NCBI RefSeq assembly: GCF_001975985.1 | Contig: NZ_MTQF01000003.1 | Coordinates: 1-49,430, forward strand | Length of the DNA: 49,430 nt | Reading direction: 5' to 3' | Source of the DNA: [Flexibacter] sp. ATCC 35103 | GTDB lineage: Bacteria; Bacteroidota; Bacteroidia; Flavobacteriales; Flavobacteriaceae | In this document: piece by piece, positions 8,412 through 16,486 of the stretch | Layout of the letters: each line of letters begins with the position of its first letter | How positions within the stretch are numbered: the first letter of the stretch is position 1 | Position numbers and translations under genes: made by a program | Notes under the pieces: model-generated | What the model was told of the DNA's origin: nothing | Seen by the model: only the letters and a program-made list of their open reading frames with translations | Databases searched by the model: none

Positions 8412-10277
8412 TTAAAACAAATCATCAGGATCTACTAAATCTGATAGTTTTTGTTTTAAATCGTCTTCTAAAATCGTTAATCCGTATTGATAAGAAGCAT
8501 TCATCCAGCCAAAACCTTCTTCTGTGATATAATCAAATTCAGTTCCTACGTTTCCGTATTCTGCGAAAATTTTGTGTGAGCTTATCGACAAATCAAATTT
8601 CTCCGGAATTGTTCCGTTATAATCAACCGCATTTCTGGTAATTAACCAAAGCCATCGATAAACCATTTCCTGCGCTTCTTCGTTGAAATTATAGTTCAAT
8701 AAACCTTCCCATAAAAGCATTTGATGCGGCGCCCATCCAAACGGATAATCCCATTGTCTTATTGGCGCATTTTCGTCAACATCAGCGATCGATTCTTTGG
8801 TACAGCCTGCAATTCCGCCTTTCATTTTAAATCTTGGAAGTGTCTTTTTAACCAAAATTTCGGCTTGTTCCTGCGTGCTTATTTTCGCCCAAAGCGGATA
8901 AAATGTTGGCGCTGCTTCAAAGAAATGCTGCTTTTCGTTTACAAAATCATAATCCAGATAACATCCTAATTCCGAATTCCAACACATTTTATTGATTTTT
9001 TCTTTCCTCGAATTGGCTTTTGAAATCCAATATTCACTTGAAAAGGATTTGTCTTCAAAATATTGAAATTCATTTTTGAAGTACTTTTTAATCAAAAAAG
9101 CAATGTCTGTTTCATATTTATAAAGCAAACTATTGATCGCAACCGTATTTAAATTGGCACAAACTCCAACCAATCTATTTGTTGTATCGTGTCCGCTTTC
9201 GCGCATACTTCGATCGTGAATAAAATACTTATCAAGTTCAGCATCTACAACTTCTCTTTCAAGATATTTCTTTTCAAATTCTCTTGTAGACAAATTATAT
9301 TTCGGTGCGTATTGTTCTAGAATATCATCAAAATGTCCTTCTTCAACTTCAAACGGAAGTCCGATTCCTTCTGCTTTATATCGATTTAATCCATTTGCTG
9401 TAAGACGTTTTCCTTCTTCCATCCAAACGGTTTGATATTCTTTTATAGCCGTTTTCAGATGTCTTTCTATCCAGAAAATATCCGGATTCGACTTTTCTAA
9501 AACATCAATAATCAATGATGTATACAACGGCGGTTGCGTACGGGTTAAATAATAACTTCGGTTGGCATTTAGGATTTTTCCGTAATGATCGATTTGATAT
9601 TTAAAATTCTCGGCAATGCCTAAAGCAAGATCAATTTTATCGTCGATCAAAAGTCCTTTGGCAATAAAATAACTATCCCAACCGTACATTTCATTAAATC
9701 TTCCGCCAGGAACCACAAAAGGAACTCCTGAAATTTCATTGTTTTTTATTTGAAGTGCCAAGGCTAAAATCCCTGGTTTTTTATTGAGCGACAAAACATA
9801 TTCCGGCGAAATATTTTTGGGCATTTGCACGACTTTCAAATTTGGAATTGTAGCTTCTAATTTCTTGAAATAATCAAAAACAATTTCATCCCCAAAAGGC
9901 ACATATAAATACGCAATTTCATTTTCGATCTTATTGTCTTCCAGAATTTTCCTTACACCATTAGCATCAATTGTTCTTGTAAGTCCTTTCCAGTAAAGGT
10001 TTTTTATTTTTCCGGAAATTCTTTTTACCGGATCTTCGGTGATTTCATCCAGATTAATTTCGGCAAATTCGGTATTGTTTTTTTTAGCCAAAGCTAATTC
10101 CTGCAATAAATTCGAAAGTTGATATGTTCCTTCAATTACTGCTGAATTTCCGTTTTCATCATCCAATAAAAACTTTTTAGGACCATTATCATCAATCGTT
10201 ATTTTTTTATCGCCATCAGTATCTTCCTGAGCCAATAATTTTTGGATGGTTTGGGTTATATGTAGTTTAAATTTCAT
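8412..10277 (-). CDS. Neutral-type trehalase (GH37) with EF-hand-like calcium loop
   Basis: The enzyme hydrolyses alpha,alpha-trehalose to two glucose. The 621-residue protein carries both GH37 signatures: PGGRFNEMYGWDSYF near residue 188 and QWDYPFGWAPHQ near 507. The likely general acid is Asp in RESGHDTTNR near 361, and the likely base is Glu in TIPEKFD near 558. There is no signal peptide, so it is cytoplasmic. Residues 18-33 (EDTDGDKKITIDDNGP) form an EF-hand-like loop with Asp at 19, 21, 23 and 30, followed by GTYQLSNLLQELALAKK. This N-terminal region closely resembles the calcium-binding domain of fungal neutral trehalases such as yeast Nth1, unlike the E. coli TreA/TreF enzymes. The start codon overlaps the end of the MFS gene by 11 nt, so the two are translationally coupled. 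Confidence 0.93.
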   Translation of the reverse strand: MKFKLHITQTIQKLLAQEDTDGDKKITIDDNGPKKFLLDDENGNSAVIEGTYQLSNLLQELALAKKNNTEFAEINLDEITEDPVKRISGKIKNLYWKGLTRTIDANGVRKILEDNKIENEIAYLYVPFGDEIVFDYFKKLEATIPNLKVVQMPKNISPEYVLSLNKKPGILALALQIKNNEISGVPFVVPGGRFNEMYGWDSYFIAKGLLIDDKIDLALGIAENFKYQIDHYGKILNANRSYYLTRTQPPLYTSLIIDVLEKSNPDIFWIERHLKTAIKEYQTVWMEEGKRLTANGLNRYKAEGIGLPFEVEEGHFDDILEQYAPKYNLSTREFEKKYLEREVVDAELDKYFIHDRSMRESGHDTTNRLVGVCANLNTVAINSLLYKYETDIAFLIKKYFKNEFQYFEDKSFSSEYWISKANSRKEKINKMCWNSELGCYLDYDFVNEKQHFFEAAPTFYPLWAKISTQEQAEILVKKTLPRFKMKGGIAGCTKESIADVDENAPIRQWDYPFGWAPHQMLLWEGLLNYNFNEEAQEMVYRWLWLITRNAVDYNGTIPEKFDLSISSHKIFAEYGNVGTEFDYITEEGFGWMNASYQYGLTILEDDLKQKLSDLVDPDDLF

Positions 10278-11487
10278 CTTTTGCAGTTATTTTTTTGAGA
10301 ATAAAAAAGGATATTAATAATAAAGACATTGGAATTAAAGTAAAATAAAATGCGTTTTCCGGTCCTTCATTTTTAAACAACCAGCCCGTTATTCTGGAAC
10401 CTAATGTTCCGCCAAGAGCAGAAAATATTACAATTAATCCGGTCATTGAACTTTGCAAATTCTTAGGTAAAGCACTTAATACAATCGAATTTAGCAAAGG
10501 ATAAATTGGCGCAATAAACAATCCGATTAACGGAAACGCGAACCCTATTAGAGGTATATCCGAAAGTGTATTGATGTTTTTTACCTCTAATCCAACTGTT
10601 TTTGGAAGTACAAAAATCACGATCAGCATTGCCGAAAAAATGCACACACTTAAAACCCAAATCCAGTTTACTTTTTTAGTTACAATACCTGCAATCATTC
10701 GCCCAATTGCTAGTGAAATAGCCAAAATACTCGCCATCATTATGCTGATATTCTCTGGTAAATGGAGCACTTTTGTATTGAATGTTGGCAACCACGAAAG
10801 GATTCCCTGTTCGATCATAACAAACAAAAAGACGCTGATAACAAAAATAACGGTAAGTAATTTTGCCATTAATTTGAACATTTGCAAAAAGTCGTCTTTT
10901 AGATTTGCTCCTGCCGAAACTTCCGGTTCTTTGAATTTTACAAAAAATAAAAACAGAAATGACAAGAACGATAATGCAGCCAAAAACCAATATACATTTA
11001 GCCATGAATTAGGATCGTTTTCATTATTAAAAGCTGGAAATAAAAAATAAGCCAACGCAATTCCAACCATAAAAAAACCTTCAATACTACTCATCAAAGC
11101 ATTGTGTTCTTTTTTGGTTTCGGTCACAGTACCAATCAAGGAATAAACCGAAACTTTGATCAACGCAAATGAAACTCCAACGGTTGCAAAAAGAATCTTA
11201 GCATTGTCAAATGAGTTTCCAAAATACATAGAAATACAAGCCAGAGTAACCAAACCTAATCCTATCAACATCGATTTTCTATAGCCTATTCTTGGTAAAA
11301 AAGAGGCTATAAAAAAGGATACAATAGCAATTGGCATGTCTTTGAAAGCTTCTAAAATACTTGCCTGAACTTCATCTACTCCGTAATTTCTTTGCGATTT
11401 TAAAATCACAATTCCCACACTATTTAATAAAATAGCGAAGACAAAATAATTAAGATAAAGAGAGATTTTAATTCCTATGTTTTTCAT
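10267..11487 (-). CDS. MFS sugar permease, probably for trehalose or a related disaccharide
   Basis: The 406-residue major facilitator protein has about twelve hydrophobic helices, beginning with KISLYLNYFVFAILLNSVGI. A basic loop follows helix 2 (PRIGYRKSMLIGLGL), at the position of the family motif A. Its stop codon lies inside the start of the trehalase gene, so import and hydrolysis are coupled: the enzyme has no signal peptide and the sugar must cross the inner membrane first. That makes trehalose the best substrate guess, from context rather than from a diagnostic residue. The upstream TonB receptor gene ends 131 nt away, and the gap holds repeats but no clear -7 box, so it may be read from the receptor promoter. 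Confidence 0.85.
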   Translation of the reverse strand: MKNIGIKISLYLNYFVFAILLNSVGIVILKSQRNYGVDEVQASILEAFKDMPIAIVSFFIASFLPRIGYRKSMLIGLGLVTLACISMYFGNSFDNAKILFATVGVSFALIKVSVYSLIGTVTETKKEHNALMSSIEGFFMVGIALAYFLFPAFNNENDPNSWLNVYWFLAALSFLSFLFLFFVKFKEPEVSAGANLKDDFLQMFKLMAKLLTVIFVISVFLFVMIEQGILSWLPTFNTKVLHLPENISIMMASILAISLAIGRMIAGIVTKKVNWIWVLSVCIFSAMLIVIFVLPKTVGLEVKNINTLSDIPLIGFAFPLIGLFIAPIYPLLNSIVLSALPKNLQSSMTGLIVIFSALGGTLGSRITGWLFKNEGPENAFYFTLIPMSLLLISFFILKKITAKDEI

Positions 11488-11524
11488 TTTTTTCGGATGT
11501 GATTTGTTGCCGATGTTTTACTTT

Positions 11525-11605
11525 TACGGTGCGGTTACGGTGCGGAGACGCACTGCTGTGCGCCTCTACATTGCCGTATGTTTTGCAAAACGCATTATAA
11601 TGCGT
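11525..11605. repeat. Cluster of short palindromes between receptor and permease genes
   Basis: Within about 80 nt there is a tandem TACGGTGCGG (11525-11534 and 11536-11545), a hairpin GGAGACGCAC/GTGCGCCTCT (11544-11567, loop TGCT), the perfect palindrome TTTTGCAAAA (11581-11590) and the perfect 16-bp palindrome ACGCATTATAATGCGT (11590-11605). It is locally GC-richer than its surroundings. It looks like a dispersed REP/MITE-type element rather than a standard terminator. Confidence 0.6.
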
Positions 11606-11618
11606 CATCAATATAAAT

Positions 11619-14258
11619 TTAGAAATTAATCGCTACCGAAAATCTAAACGCGCGTCCTAAAATAGGTCTTGCCATAAACACATCGCTTGCCGCGGAAGTT
11701 GTTTGTCTTGGATCTCCTTCTGTTAAACCAATTTCGTTGAATAAGTTCGAAGCATCTACTGCAAAACGAAGATTATTATAGGTATAATTTAAACCTGCCC
11801 CAACTTCTTTATAAGCCGGTAAAACCTGTTTATTATCCTGATTCGTGAATTTTTTATCAAAATAAGAGAATTGAACATAAGCTGTAAGATCTTTTGTAAT
11901 ATCAACTTCTGGTCTTAAATTGCAGAAAAATTTAGGGATTCTTCGTGCTGTATTTCCGTTAAAATCAAAAGTCGAACCGTCAGCATTTGTTCCTGTAAAA
12001 TTATCGTATTCCGGTTTTTGAACGGTGAAAGTGAAATTCAGTTTTGCAATACTATATCTCACATTGGTTTCTACTTCAAGACCAATATTGTTTACATCAG
12101 CAAATTTGTTTTCTGAAGACCCGTCAGATAAAATGTCTGTAAAAGCAACATTTTTTAAACCCATGTGAAATAAATTGGCATTCACATTAAAGAATGAATT
12201 AGAATATTTATAACCTAACTCAAACTGATTTACTTCGGTATTTTCAAGCTTGCTTAAATCTGCTGCATTATCATAAAAAGATTCCTCAATTGGAGATCTA
12301 AAACCGTGGCTGTAACGAACATAAGAAGCCATATTATCATTGAATTTATAATTTCCAGCTGCAGTATAAGACCATTCGCTTACATCATATCTCCAATAGG
12401 TATAAGGATTTCCTTTTACTGTTGTCACCGCATCATCAGCCGTATTATTATCTAAAATACCTAAGTTTTCTGCAAAAAATCTCGCATTATCTCTGTAACC
12501 TGAATATTTGTCTTTGTTATATCTTAAACCTGCGTTGAAGGTCAAATTATCTGTAGCTTTAATCTCAGCATCAGCATAAATATCATTCAATAGCCCTTTG
12601 GTTTGAGCATCTCTTTCTAACCACGTGATTCTTTCTACACCATTCCAGGTATGATCAACTCCAGTTGTATTGTCTTTTACGTTTAATAATCTTGGATTGT
12701 CTGAAACACCTACTAAATACGAATTCCAGTTCCAGTATTGGTTCGATTTCCAGTTAGAATAATAGTAACCGGCAGTTAATTTTACAGGATCTAAATCAAA
12801 ATTGAAAGAGAAATTATTGGCAAAATTGTTCATCTTTTTTTCGATATGCCAAAGATCAGCTCTCATAATCAAAGCGTTTGGATCAAGCGTTGCTCCATTA
12901 TCAACATAAGAATAAGTCAAATTGCTTGCCGTTGTATTTTGAACATCTGTTGCATAAGCGCTTTGTGTCCAAGGTCCACCATTTGGAAAAATTGCATTGT
13001 AATTTAAATCGATATTCGTTTGTTTAAATGCATTTTTGAAAGTTACTTTCTCAGATATTTTCTTTTTAAATTCGGCTCCAATTGAGTTGATAACCGGATG
13101 AGAACCATCTTCTAAATCTGCACTAAAAGTTCCTCCGCCATATTGAGGCACATTTAAGTGACTGAAATTTACTGAAGTCAACGTTCCGTAATTTGGATTA
13201 AATCCTGGAATACCTTCTACTTTCCCATTGTTACTTTTTAATGGAATTGGCAGATAGAATGTATTTCTGTCGTCAAGATGTTTGAAGTTGATTCTTAAAT
13301 AATCTTCTTCATCAATTTTATAAGTAATATTTCCTTTAATTTGTCCGCCTTTATTGGCTGTAAAACCAGTGTTTCTTACGCCATTATCCGCTCTGTAAAA
13401 ACCTCCAACATTAAAAAATAATTTATCCTGAATTAAAGCACCTGATAAATTAAGATCAGTTCTGAACATTCCGTAATCTGACGTCGTGAATTTTGCTCTT
13501 CCCATAAATTCATTCTGACCTGTTTTCGAAATGAAATTGATGATTCCACCCGGAGCATTATTGGCAAAAATTGATGCTGAACCTCCACGAACAGCTTCCA
13601 TTTTGCTTACCGTTTCGTCTAACCTGTAAAACGTATCGGCGTTAGCAAATTGCAAAGCTCCATCTTCAAAAACCGGCAATCCATCTTCCTGAATTTGCAC
13701 ATATTCATAAGCTCCAGCTGAAGGAATTCCTCTTGCAAAAAGGTTATTCCCAATTTCTCCTCCAGATGCTTCAACGACAAATCCCGGAATCGTTTGAAGC
13801 AAAGCCGCTGTACTTGATGGCGCTCTGTCTTCGATTGCTTTTGCGCCCATTGTAGTAATTGCAACGCTGGATTCCAATTTAGATCTTGGCGCTGATGATC
13901 CCGTAACCACAACTTCTTTTAAACTTTGTGATTCTCCTTCAAGAAGTAAATTTACTTCCAGAGATTCTCCTTCTTTTATTGCAATTTGCTTTTCGAAAGT
14001 TTTGTAACCCACATTTGTTGCAATAATAGTATATGTTCCTGCTTCAATATTAGAGAATGAGTATCCTCCGTTTTCATCTGTAACTGTACTTTTGCCAGTT
14101 TCCTTAATAGATACGTTTGCTCCCGGAACGGTTACACCACTATCATCAAGTACTTTTCCTGAAATCGTATTTTGATTTTGCGCAAACCCATTATTTGGCA
14201 AAGAAAATAGGCAAAACATTAAAAGTAATGTGCCTAAATATTGATCTAGCTTTTTCAT
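11619..14258 (-). CDS. TonB-dependent outer-membrane receptor (sugar locus, SusC-like without SusD)
   Basis: This is an outer-membrane active transporter driven by TonB. Of its 879 residues, 1-26 are a signal peptide (ending SLPNNGFAQ), about 30-112 a carboxypeptidase-like regulatory domain (ISGKVLDDSGVTVPGANVSI), and about 115-235 the plug (KEVVVTGSSAPRSKLESSVA; FARGIPSAGAYEYVQIQEDG; MEAVRGGSASIFANNAPGGI). The rest is a beta-barrel ending in the aromatic RFSVAINF. No SusD-like lipoprotein gene follows, so it is not a standard SusCD pair. It is divergent from a LacI regulator and upstream of an MFS permease and trehalase, which points to uptake of trehalose or a trehalose-like oligosaccharide. 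The substrate is inferred from neighbours only. Confidence 0.9.
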   Translation of the reverse strand: MKKLDQYLGTLLLMFCLFSLPNNGFAQNQNTISGKVLDDSGVTVPGANVSIKETGKSTVTDENGGYSFSNIEAGTYTIIATNVGYKTFEKQIAIKEGESLEVNLLLEGESQSLKEVVVTGSSAPRSKLESSVAITTMGAKAIEDRAPSSTAALLQTIPGFVVEASGGEIGNNLFARGIPSAGAYEYVQIQEDGLPVFEDGALQFANADTFYRLDETVSKMEAVRGGSASIFANNAPGGIINFISKTGQNEFMGRAKFTTSDYGMFRTDLNLSGALIQDKLFFNVGGFYRADNGVRNTGFTANKGGQIKGNITYKIDEEDYLRINFKHLDDRNTFYLPIPLKSNNGKVEGIPGFNPNYGTLTSVNFSHLNVPQYGGGTFSADLEDGSHPVINSIGAEFKKKISEKVTFKNAFKQTNIDLNYNAIFPNGGPWTQSAYATDVQNTTASNLTYSYVDNGATLDPNALIMRADLWHIEKKMNNFANNFSFNFDLDPVKLTAGYYYSNWKSNQYWNWNSYLVGVSDNPRLLNVKDNTTGVDHTWNGVERITWLERDAQTKGLLNDIYADAEIKATDNLTFNAGLRYNKDKYSGYRDNARFFAENLGILDNNTADDAVTTVKGNPYTYWRYDVSEWSYTAAGNYKFNDNMASYVRYSHGFRSPIEESFYDNAADLSKLENTEVNQFELGYKYSNSFFNVNANLFHMGLKNVAFTDILSDGSSENKFADVNNIGLEVETNVRYSIAKLNFTFTVQKPEYDNFTGTNADGSTFDFNGNTARRIPKFFCNLRPEVDITKDLTAYVQFSYFDKKFTNQDNKQVLPAYKEVGAGLNYTYNNLRFAVDASNLFNEIGLTEGDPRQTTSAASDVFMARPILGRAFRFSVAINF

Positions 14259-14297
14259 TTTTTTGTTTGGTTAGTTAGTAATTATGGTTATCACTGT

Positions 14298-14305
14298 CAA
14301 ACTTA
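14298..14305 (-). promoter_or_regulatory. -7 box of the sugar receptor promoter
   Basis: On the minus strand this reads TAAGTTTG, matching TANNTTTG, 39 nt upstream of the receptor ATG. The LacI-type palindromes lie 34 bp and more upstream of it, just beyond the expected -33 position. Confidence 0.55.
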
Positions 14306-14338
14306 ACAACAAATTATAAGGAATATAAGAATTTAAAA

Positions 14339-14372
14339 TCGAAAACGTTTTCGAAAACTCCTAAAACGTTTT
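14339..14372. promoter_or_regulatory. Tandem LacI-family operators in the divergent receptor/lacI promoter region
   Basis: TCGAAAACGTTTTCGA at 14339-14354 is a perfect 16-bp palindrome. AAAACGTTTT at 14363-14372 is a second perfect palindrome. Both have the central CG typical of LacI-family operators, and their centres are 21 bp apart, so they face the same side of the helix. They lie between the receptor and lacI genes. A plausible but weak lacI -7 box (TATTTTTA at 14401-14408 or TACTTTTA at 14410-14417) follows downstream. Confidence 0.75.
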
Positions 14373-14421
14373 CGGAAGTTAATTTTTTATCGATGCAGTT
14401 TATTTTTAGTACTTTTATTTC

Positions 14422-15447
14422 ATGAATGACACAAAATTAATAGATATAGCCTCGGCATTAGGAATTTCGGTTACAACGGTTTCAAAAGCGTTAAAAGGAT
14501 ATACTGATATTAGTAAGTCTACGCGTGCCAGAGTTCTTGAAATGGCAGAAACAATGAATTACATCCCTAATTCTGTTGCAGTTAACCTTAGAACTAATGA
14601 AACCAAAACAATCGGGGTTATTATTCCTGCCACGGTACATCACTTTTTTTCGAGCGTATTAAATGGTATTCTTGAAGAAGCCGAAAAAAGAGGTTACCTG
14701 GTCATCATTCTACAGTCTAACGAAAAATATGAATTAGAGAAAAAGCAGCTCGCTTTATTAATTCAAAAACGTGTTGACGGAGTTTTAATGTCACTCTCGA
14801 ATGAAACTGATGATTTCACTCATATTAATGAAGCCATCAGAAAAAATACTCCCGTTGTATTGTTTGATAAAATTGCTAAAAGAGTCGATTGTTCCAAAGT
14901 GGTCATTAATGATGCAAAAGCAGCTTTTGATGCCGTTTCATACCTTATTAATAAAGGATATAAAAAAATTGCCCATTTTAGAGGTTCATATGTTCCGCAA
15001 AATTCTATTGATCGCTTTTTAGGATATAAAAGAGCGCTCGAAGCAAACGGAATTGAGTACGATTCGAAATTGGTTTATGTTTGTGATAACAATACTGATT
15101 TTGAAGACGGTTACGAAAATGCCCAAAAAATCATGACCGAAAATCCGGATATCGATGCCATTTTTGCCATTACTGATTTGGTCGCCATTGGTATTATAAA
15201 ATATTTTAATGAAGCCGGAATAAAAACACCGGAACAAGTGGCCGTTTTTGGCTTTAGCAATTGGTTTATGAGTACCGTTATTTCGCCTAAATTAACAACA
15301 ATAGATCAGCCCGGATTCGAAATGGGACATCAGGCCGTCTCGCTTTTAATTGATGAAATTGTAGATATAAAAGAACATCGACCGGTAACACATCAAATTA
15401 TTGAACTTCCTACAAGAATCATTGAAAGAGAATCAACAGTTAAATGA
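14422..15447 (+). CDS. LacI/GalR-family transcriptional regulator
   Basis: The 341-residue protein begins with the LacI helix-turn-helix and hinge (LIDIASALGISVTTVSKALK at residues 5-24; MNYIPNSVAVNLRTNETKTI at about 48-67). It continues with the periplasmic-binding-protein-like sugar domain starting at GVIIPATVHHFFSSVLNGIL. The C-terminal part (FGFSNWFMSTVISPKLTTID) is the normal dimer core. Two palindromes with central CG lie 50-83 nt upstream and are the obvious operators. It is divergent from the receptor-permease-trehalase genes, which it should control. Whether it represses or activates is open, because the operators sit upstream of the receptor promoter core. Confidence 0.93.
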   Translation: MNDTKLIDIASALGISVTTVSKALKGYTDISKSTRARVLEMAETMNYIPNSVAVNLRTNETKTIGVIIPATVHHFFSSVLNGILEEAEKRGYLVIILQSNEKYELEKKQLALLIQKRVDGVLMSLSNETDDFTHINEAIRKNTPVVLFDKIAKRVDCSKVVINDAKAAFDAVSYLINKGYKKIAHFRGSYVPQNSIDRFLGYKRALEANGIEYDSKLVYVCDNNTDFEDGYENAQKIMTENPDIDAIFAITDLVAIGIIKYFNEAGIKTPEQVAVFGFSNWFMSTVISPKLTTIDQPGFEMGHQAVSLLIDEIVDIKEHRPVTHQIIELPTRIIERESTVK

Positions 15448-15458
15448 TTTTTTAGTTT

Positions 15459-15466
15459 TAACTTTG
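15459..15466 (+). promoter_or_regulatory. -7 box of the small conserved gene at 15488
   Basis: TAACTTTG matches TANNTTTG, 21 nt upstream of the ATG at 15488 and just downstream of the lacI stop codon. It indicates a separate promoter for this gene. Confidence 0.5.
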
Positions 15467-15487
15467 CGTCAATCTTAAAAAGCATCA

Positions 15488-15841
15488 ATGTTTCCGATTC
15501 CTGAAAATACCGATATTTTATTGGCTGATGCCGAAAGTGGAAATCTATATTTAAGTCTGATTGAGCAAATCAATAAAGACTTTAATCTCGCCAATGAAGG
15601 AATTGATTTTCCGTTGAGTATTTCTCCAGAAGAATTAAAAATCCAGCTTCACGAAAAGATCTACAGAATGATTCAGTATAAATTTGCTGAATATCTTAAT
15701 CTGCTTTATATAATTGATGTTTCTGAAATTGAAATCAAAAAACTAGACGGATCAGATTTAGTAATTCTTGCTGAACAGGTTTCTTTTTTAGTTTTGAAAA
15801 GAGAATGGCAGAAAGTGTGGTTTAGGAATTATTATAAGTAA
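15488..15841 (+). CDS. Small conserved hypothetical protein
   Basis: I do not recognise a named family. The 117-residue protein is soluble, with no signal peptide or membrane helix, acidic in the first half and basic at the end (REWQKVWFRNYYK). The first part looks helical with several Leu/Ile, and the segment LHEKIYRMIQYKFAEYLNLL is strongly amphipathic. It has its own -7 box 21 nt upstream, sits 40 nt after lacI, and its stop codon abuts an inverted-repeat element. Codon use resembles that of neighbouring genes, so I take it as a real gene. Function is unknown. Confidence 0.7.
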   Translation: MFPIPENTDILLADAESGNLYLSLIEQINKDFNLANEGIDFPLSISPEELKIQLHEKIYRMIQYKFAEYLNLLYIIDVSEIEIKKLDGSDLVILAEQVSFLVLKREWQKVWFRNYYK

Positions 15842-15846
15842 AAGGT

Positions 15847-15876
15847 GCTGAGATTCTAAGATACTGAGATTCTAAG
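15847..15876. repeat. Left inverted-repeat arm beside the broken lipoprotein gene
   Basis: A 30-nt stretch of repeated GATTCTAAGATACTGA-like words. Its reverse complement matches 16449-16478 at 24 of 30 positions, with an exact 12-nt core (15854-15865). Its end overlaps the last codons of the lipoprotein reading frame. Confidence 0.65.
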
Positions 15877-16430
15877 TTTTGCTATTTGGACGGACAATAT
15901 TTTTCAATCTGTCTAATTCATTCCAAAGCCCAAATCCGCTAGTATCCAGTTTACTTCCTGTAATCTGGAAACGACCACATTTAAAACAAATCTTTGCTAT
16001 CCCAACTGTTTTTTCTTTCTTCTTAAAAATAAAAACATCTCGATATTCAGCTATACAAGCATATCCATCGGTTTGTAAAGAATCTTTTTCGCTAAATATA
16101 TTTTCAATTTCTTTTTCTTGTTTAGAAGATAACTTTGATTTTTTATAGCTGTATTTCAACAAAAGATTTTCAAAATTTTTATTTAGAATAGTCTCTGGAT
16201 AATATCCATAAAAAAAACTCGAAAACTCTTTTTTCTTGTACAATATTATCAGTGCTAGAATGCTCAAACTCCCTTTTAGACGAATCAAGATAATAATGAT
16301 CTATTTTATCTGAATCAAAAAAAGGTTTTAATTCTTTTTTTACAACTTTTGTGTCTGCAACTTCTGATTTCTTCGAATTATTACAACTCGAAATTATAAC
16401 AACAATAAGTATAAAAATATATTTCTTCAA
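15872..16430 (-). pseudogene. Frameshifted lipoprotein gene, function unknown
   Basis: Two overlapping frames make one broken gene. The first (16430 down to 16179, 83 codons) starts with a lipoprotein signal, MKKYIFILIVVIISSCNNSK, with a lipobox Cys at residue 16, and ends after RDYSK. The second frame enters upstream of 16217 and runs to 15872; its coding-like part begins EFSSFFYGYYPETILNKNF and continues with CIAEYRDVFIFKKKEKTVGI and GFGLWNELDRLKNIV. Removing one base from the T8 run (16210-16217 on the plus strand read as A8), or from the nearby A6 run (16229-16234), joins them into about 180 residues. This is a real frameshift, a phase-variable tract or a sequencing error. The family is not recognised. 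Inverted repeats flank the gene on both sides. Confidence 0.65.
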
Positions 16431-16448
16431 ATTTCAATATTTAAAAAT

Positions 16449-16478
16449 CTTAGTGACTTAGTATCTTAGAACCTTAGC
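16449..16478. repeat. Right inverted-repeat arm beside the broken lipoprotein gene
   Basis: The sequence consists of CTTAG words (CTTAGTGACTTAGTATCTTA and on). It pairs with 15847-15876 across the 570-nt lipoprotein gene and contains the exact 12-mer AGTATCTTAGAA at 16460-16471. Confidence 0.65.
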
Positions 16479-16486
16479 AACTTAGA

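Noticed and set aside
10571..11050. A 159-codon plus-strand ORF inside the MFS gene
   Set aside because: It is antisense to an intact membrane transporter, and its composition (Ile/Lys/Asn-rich) is what reverse-complemented helices produce.
13619..13912. A 97-codon minus-strand ORF overlapping the sugar receptor plug region
   Set aside because: Same strand but another frame of a clear TonB receptor; no independent start region or homology.
11619..14258. A classical SusC/SusD polysaccharide utilisation locus
   Set aside because: No SusD-like lipoprotein gene is present near the receptor; the neighbours are an MFS permease and a trehalase.
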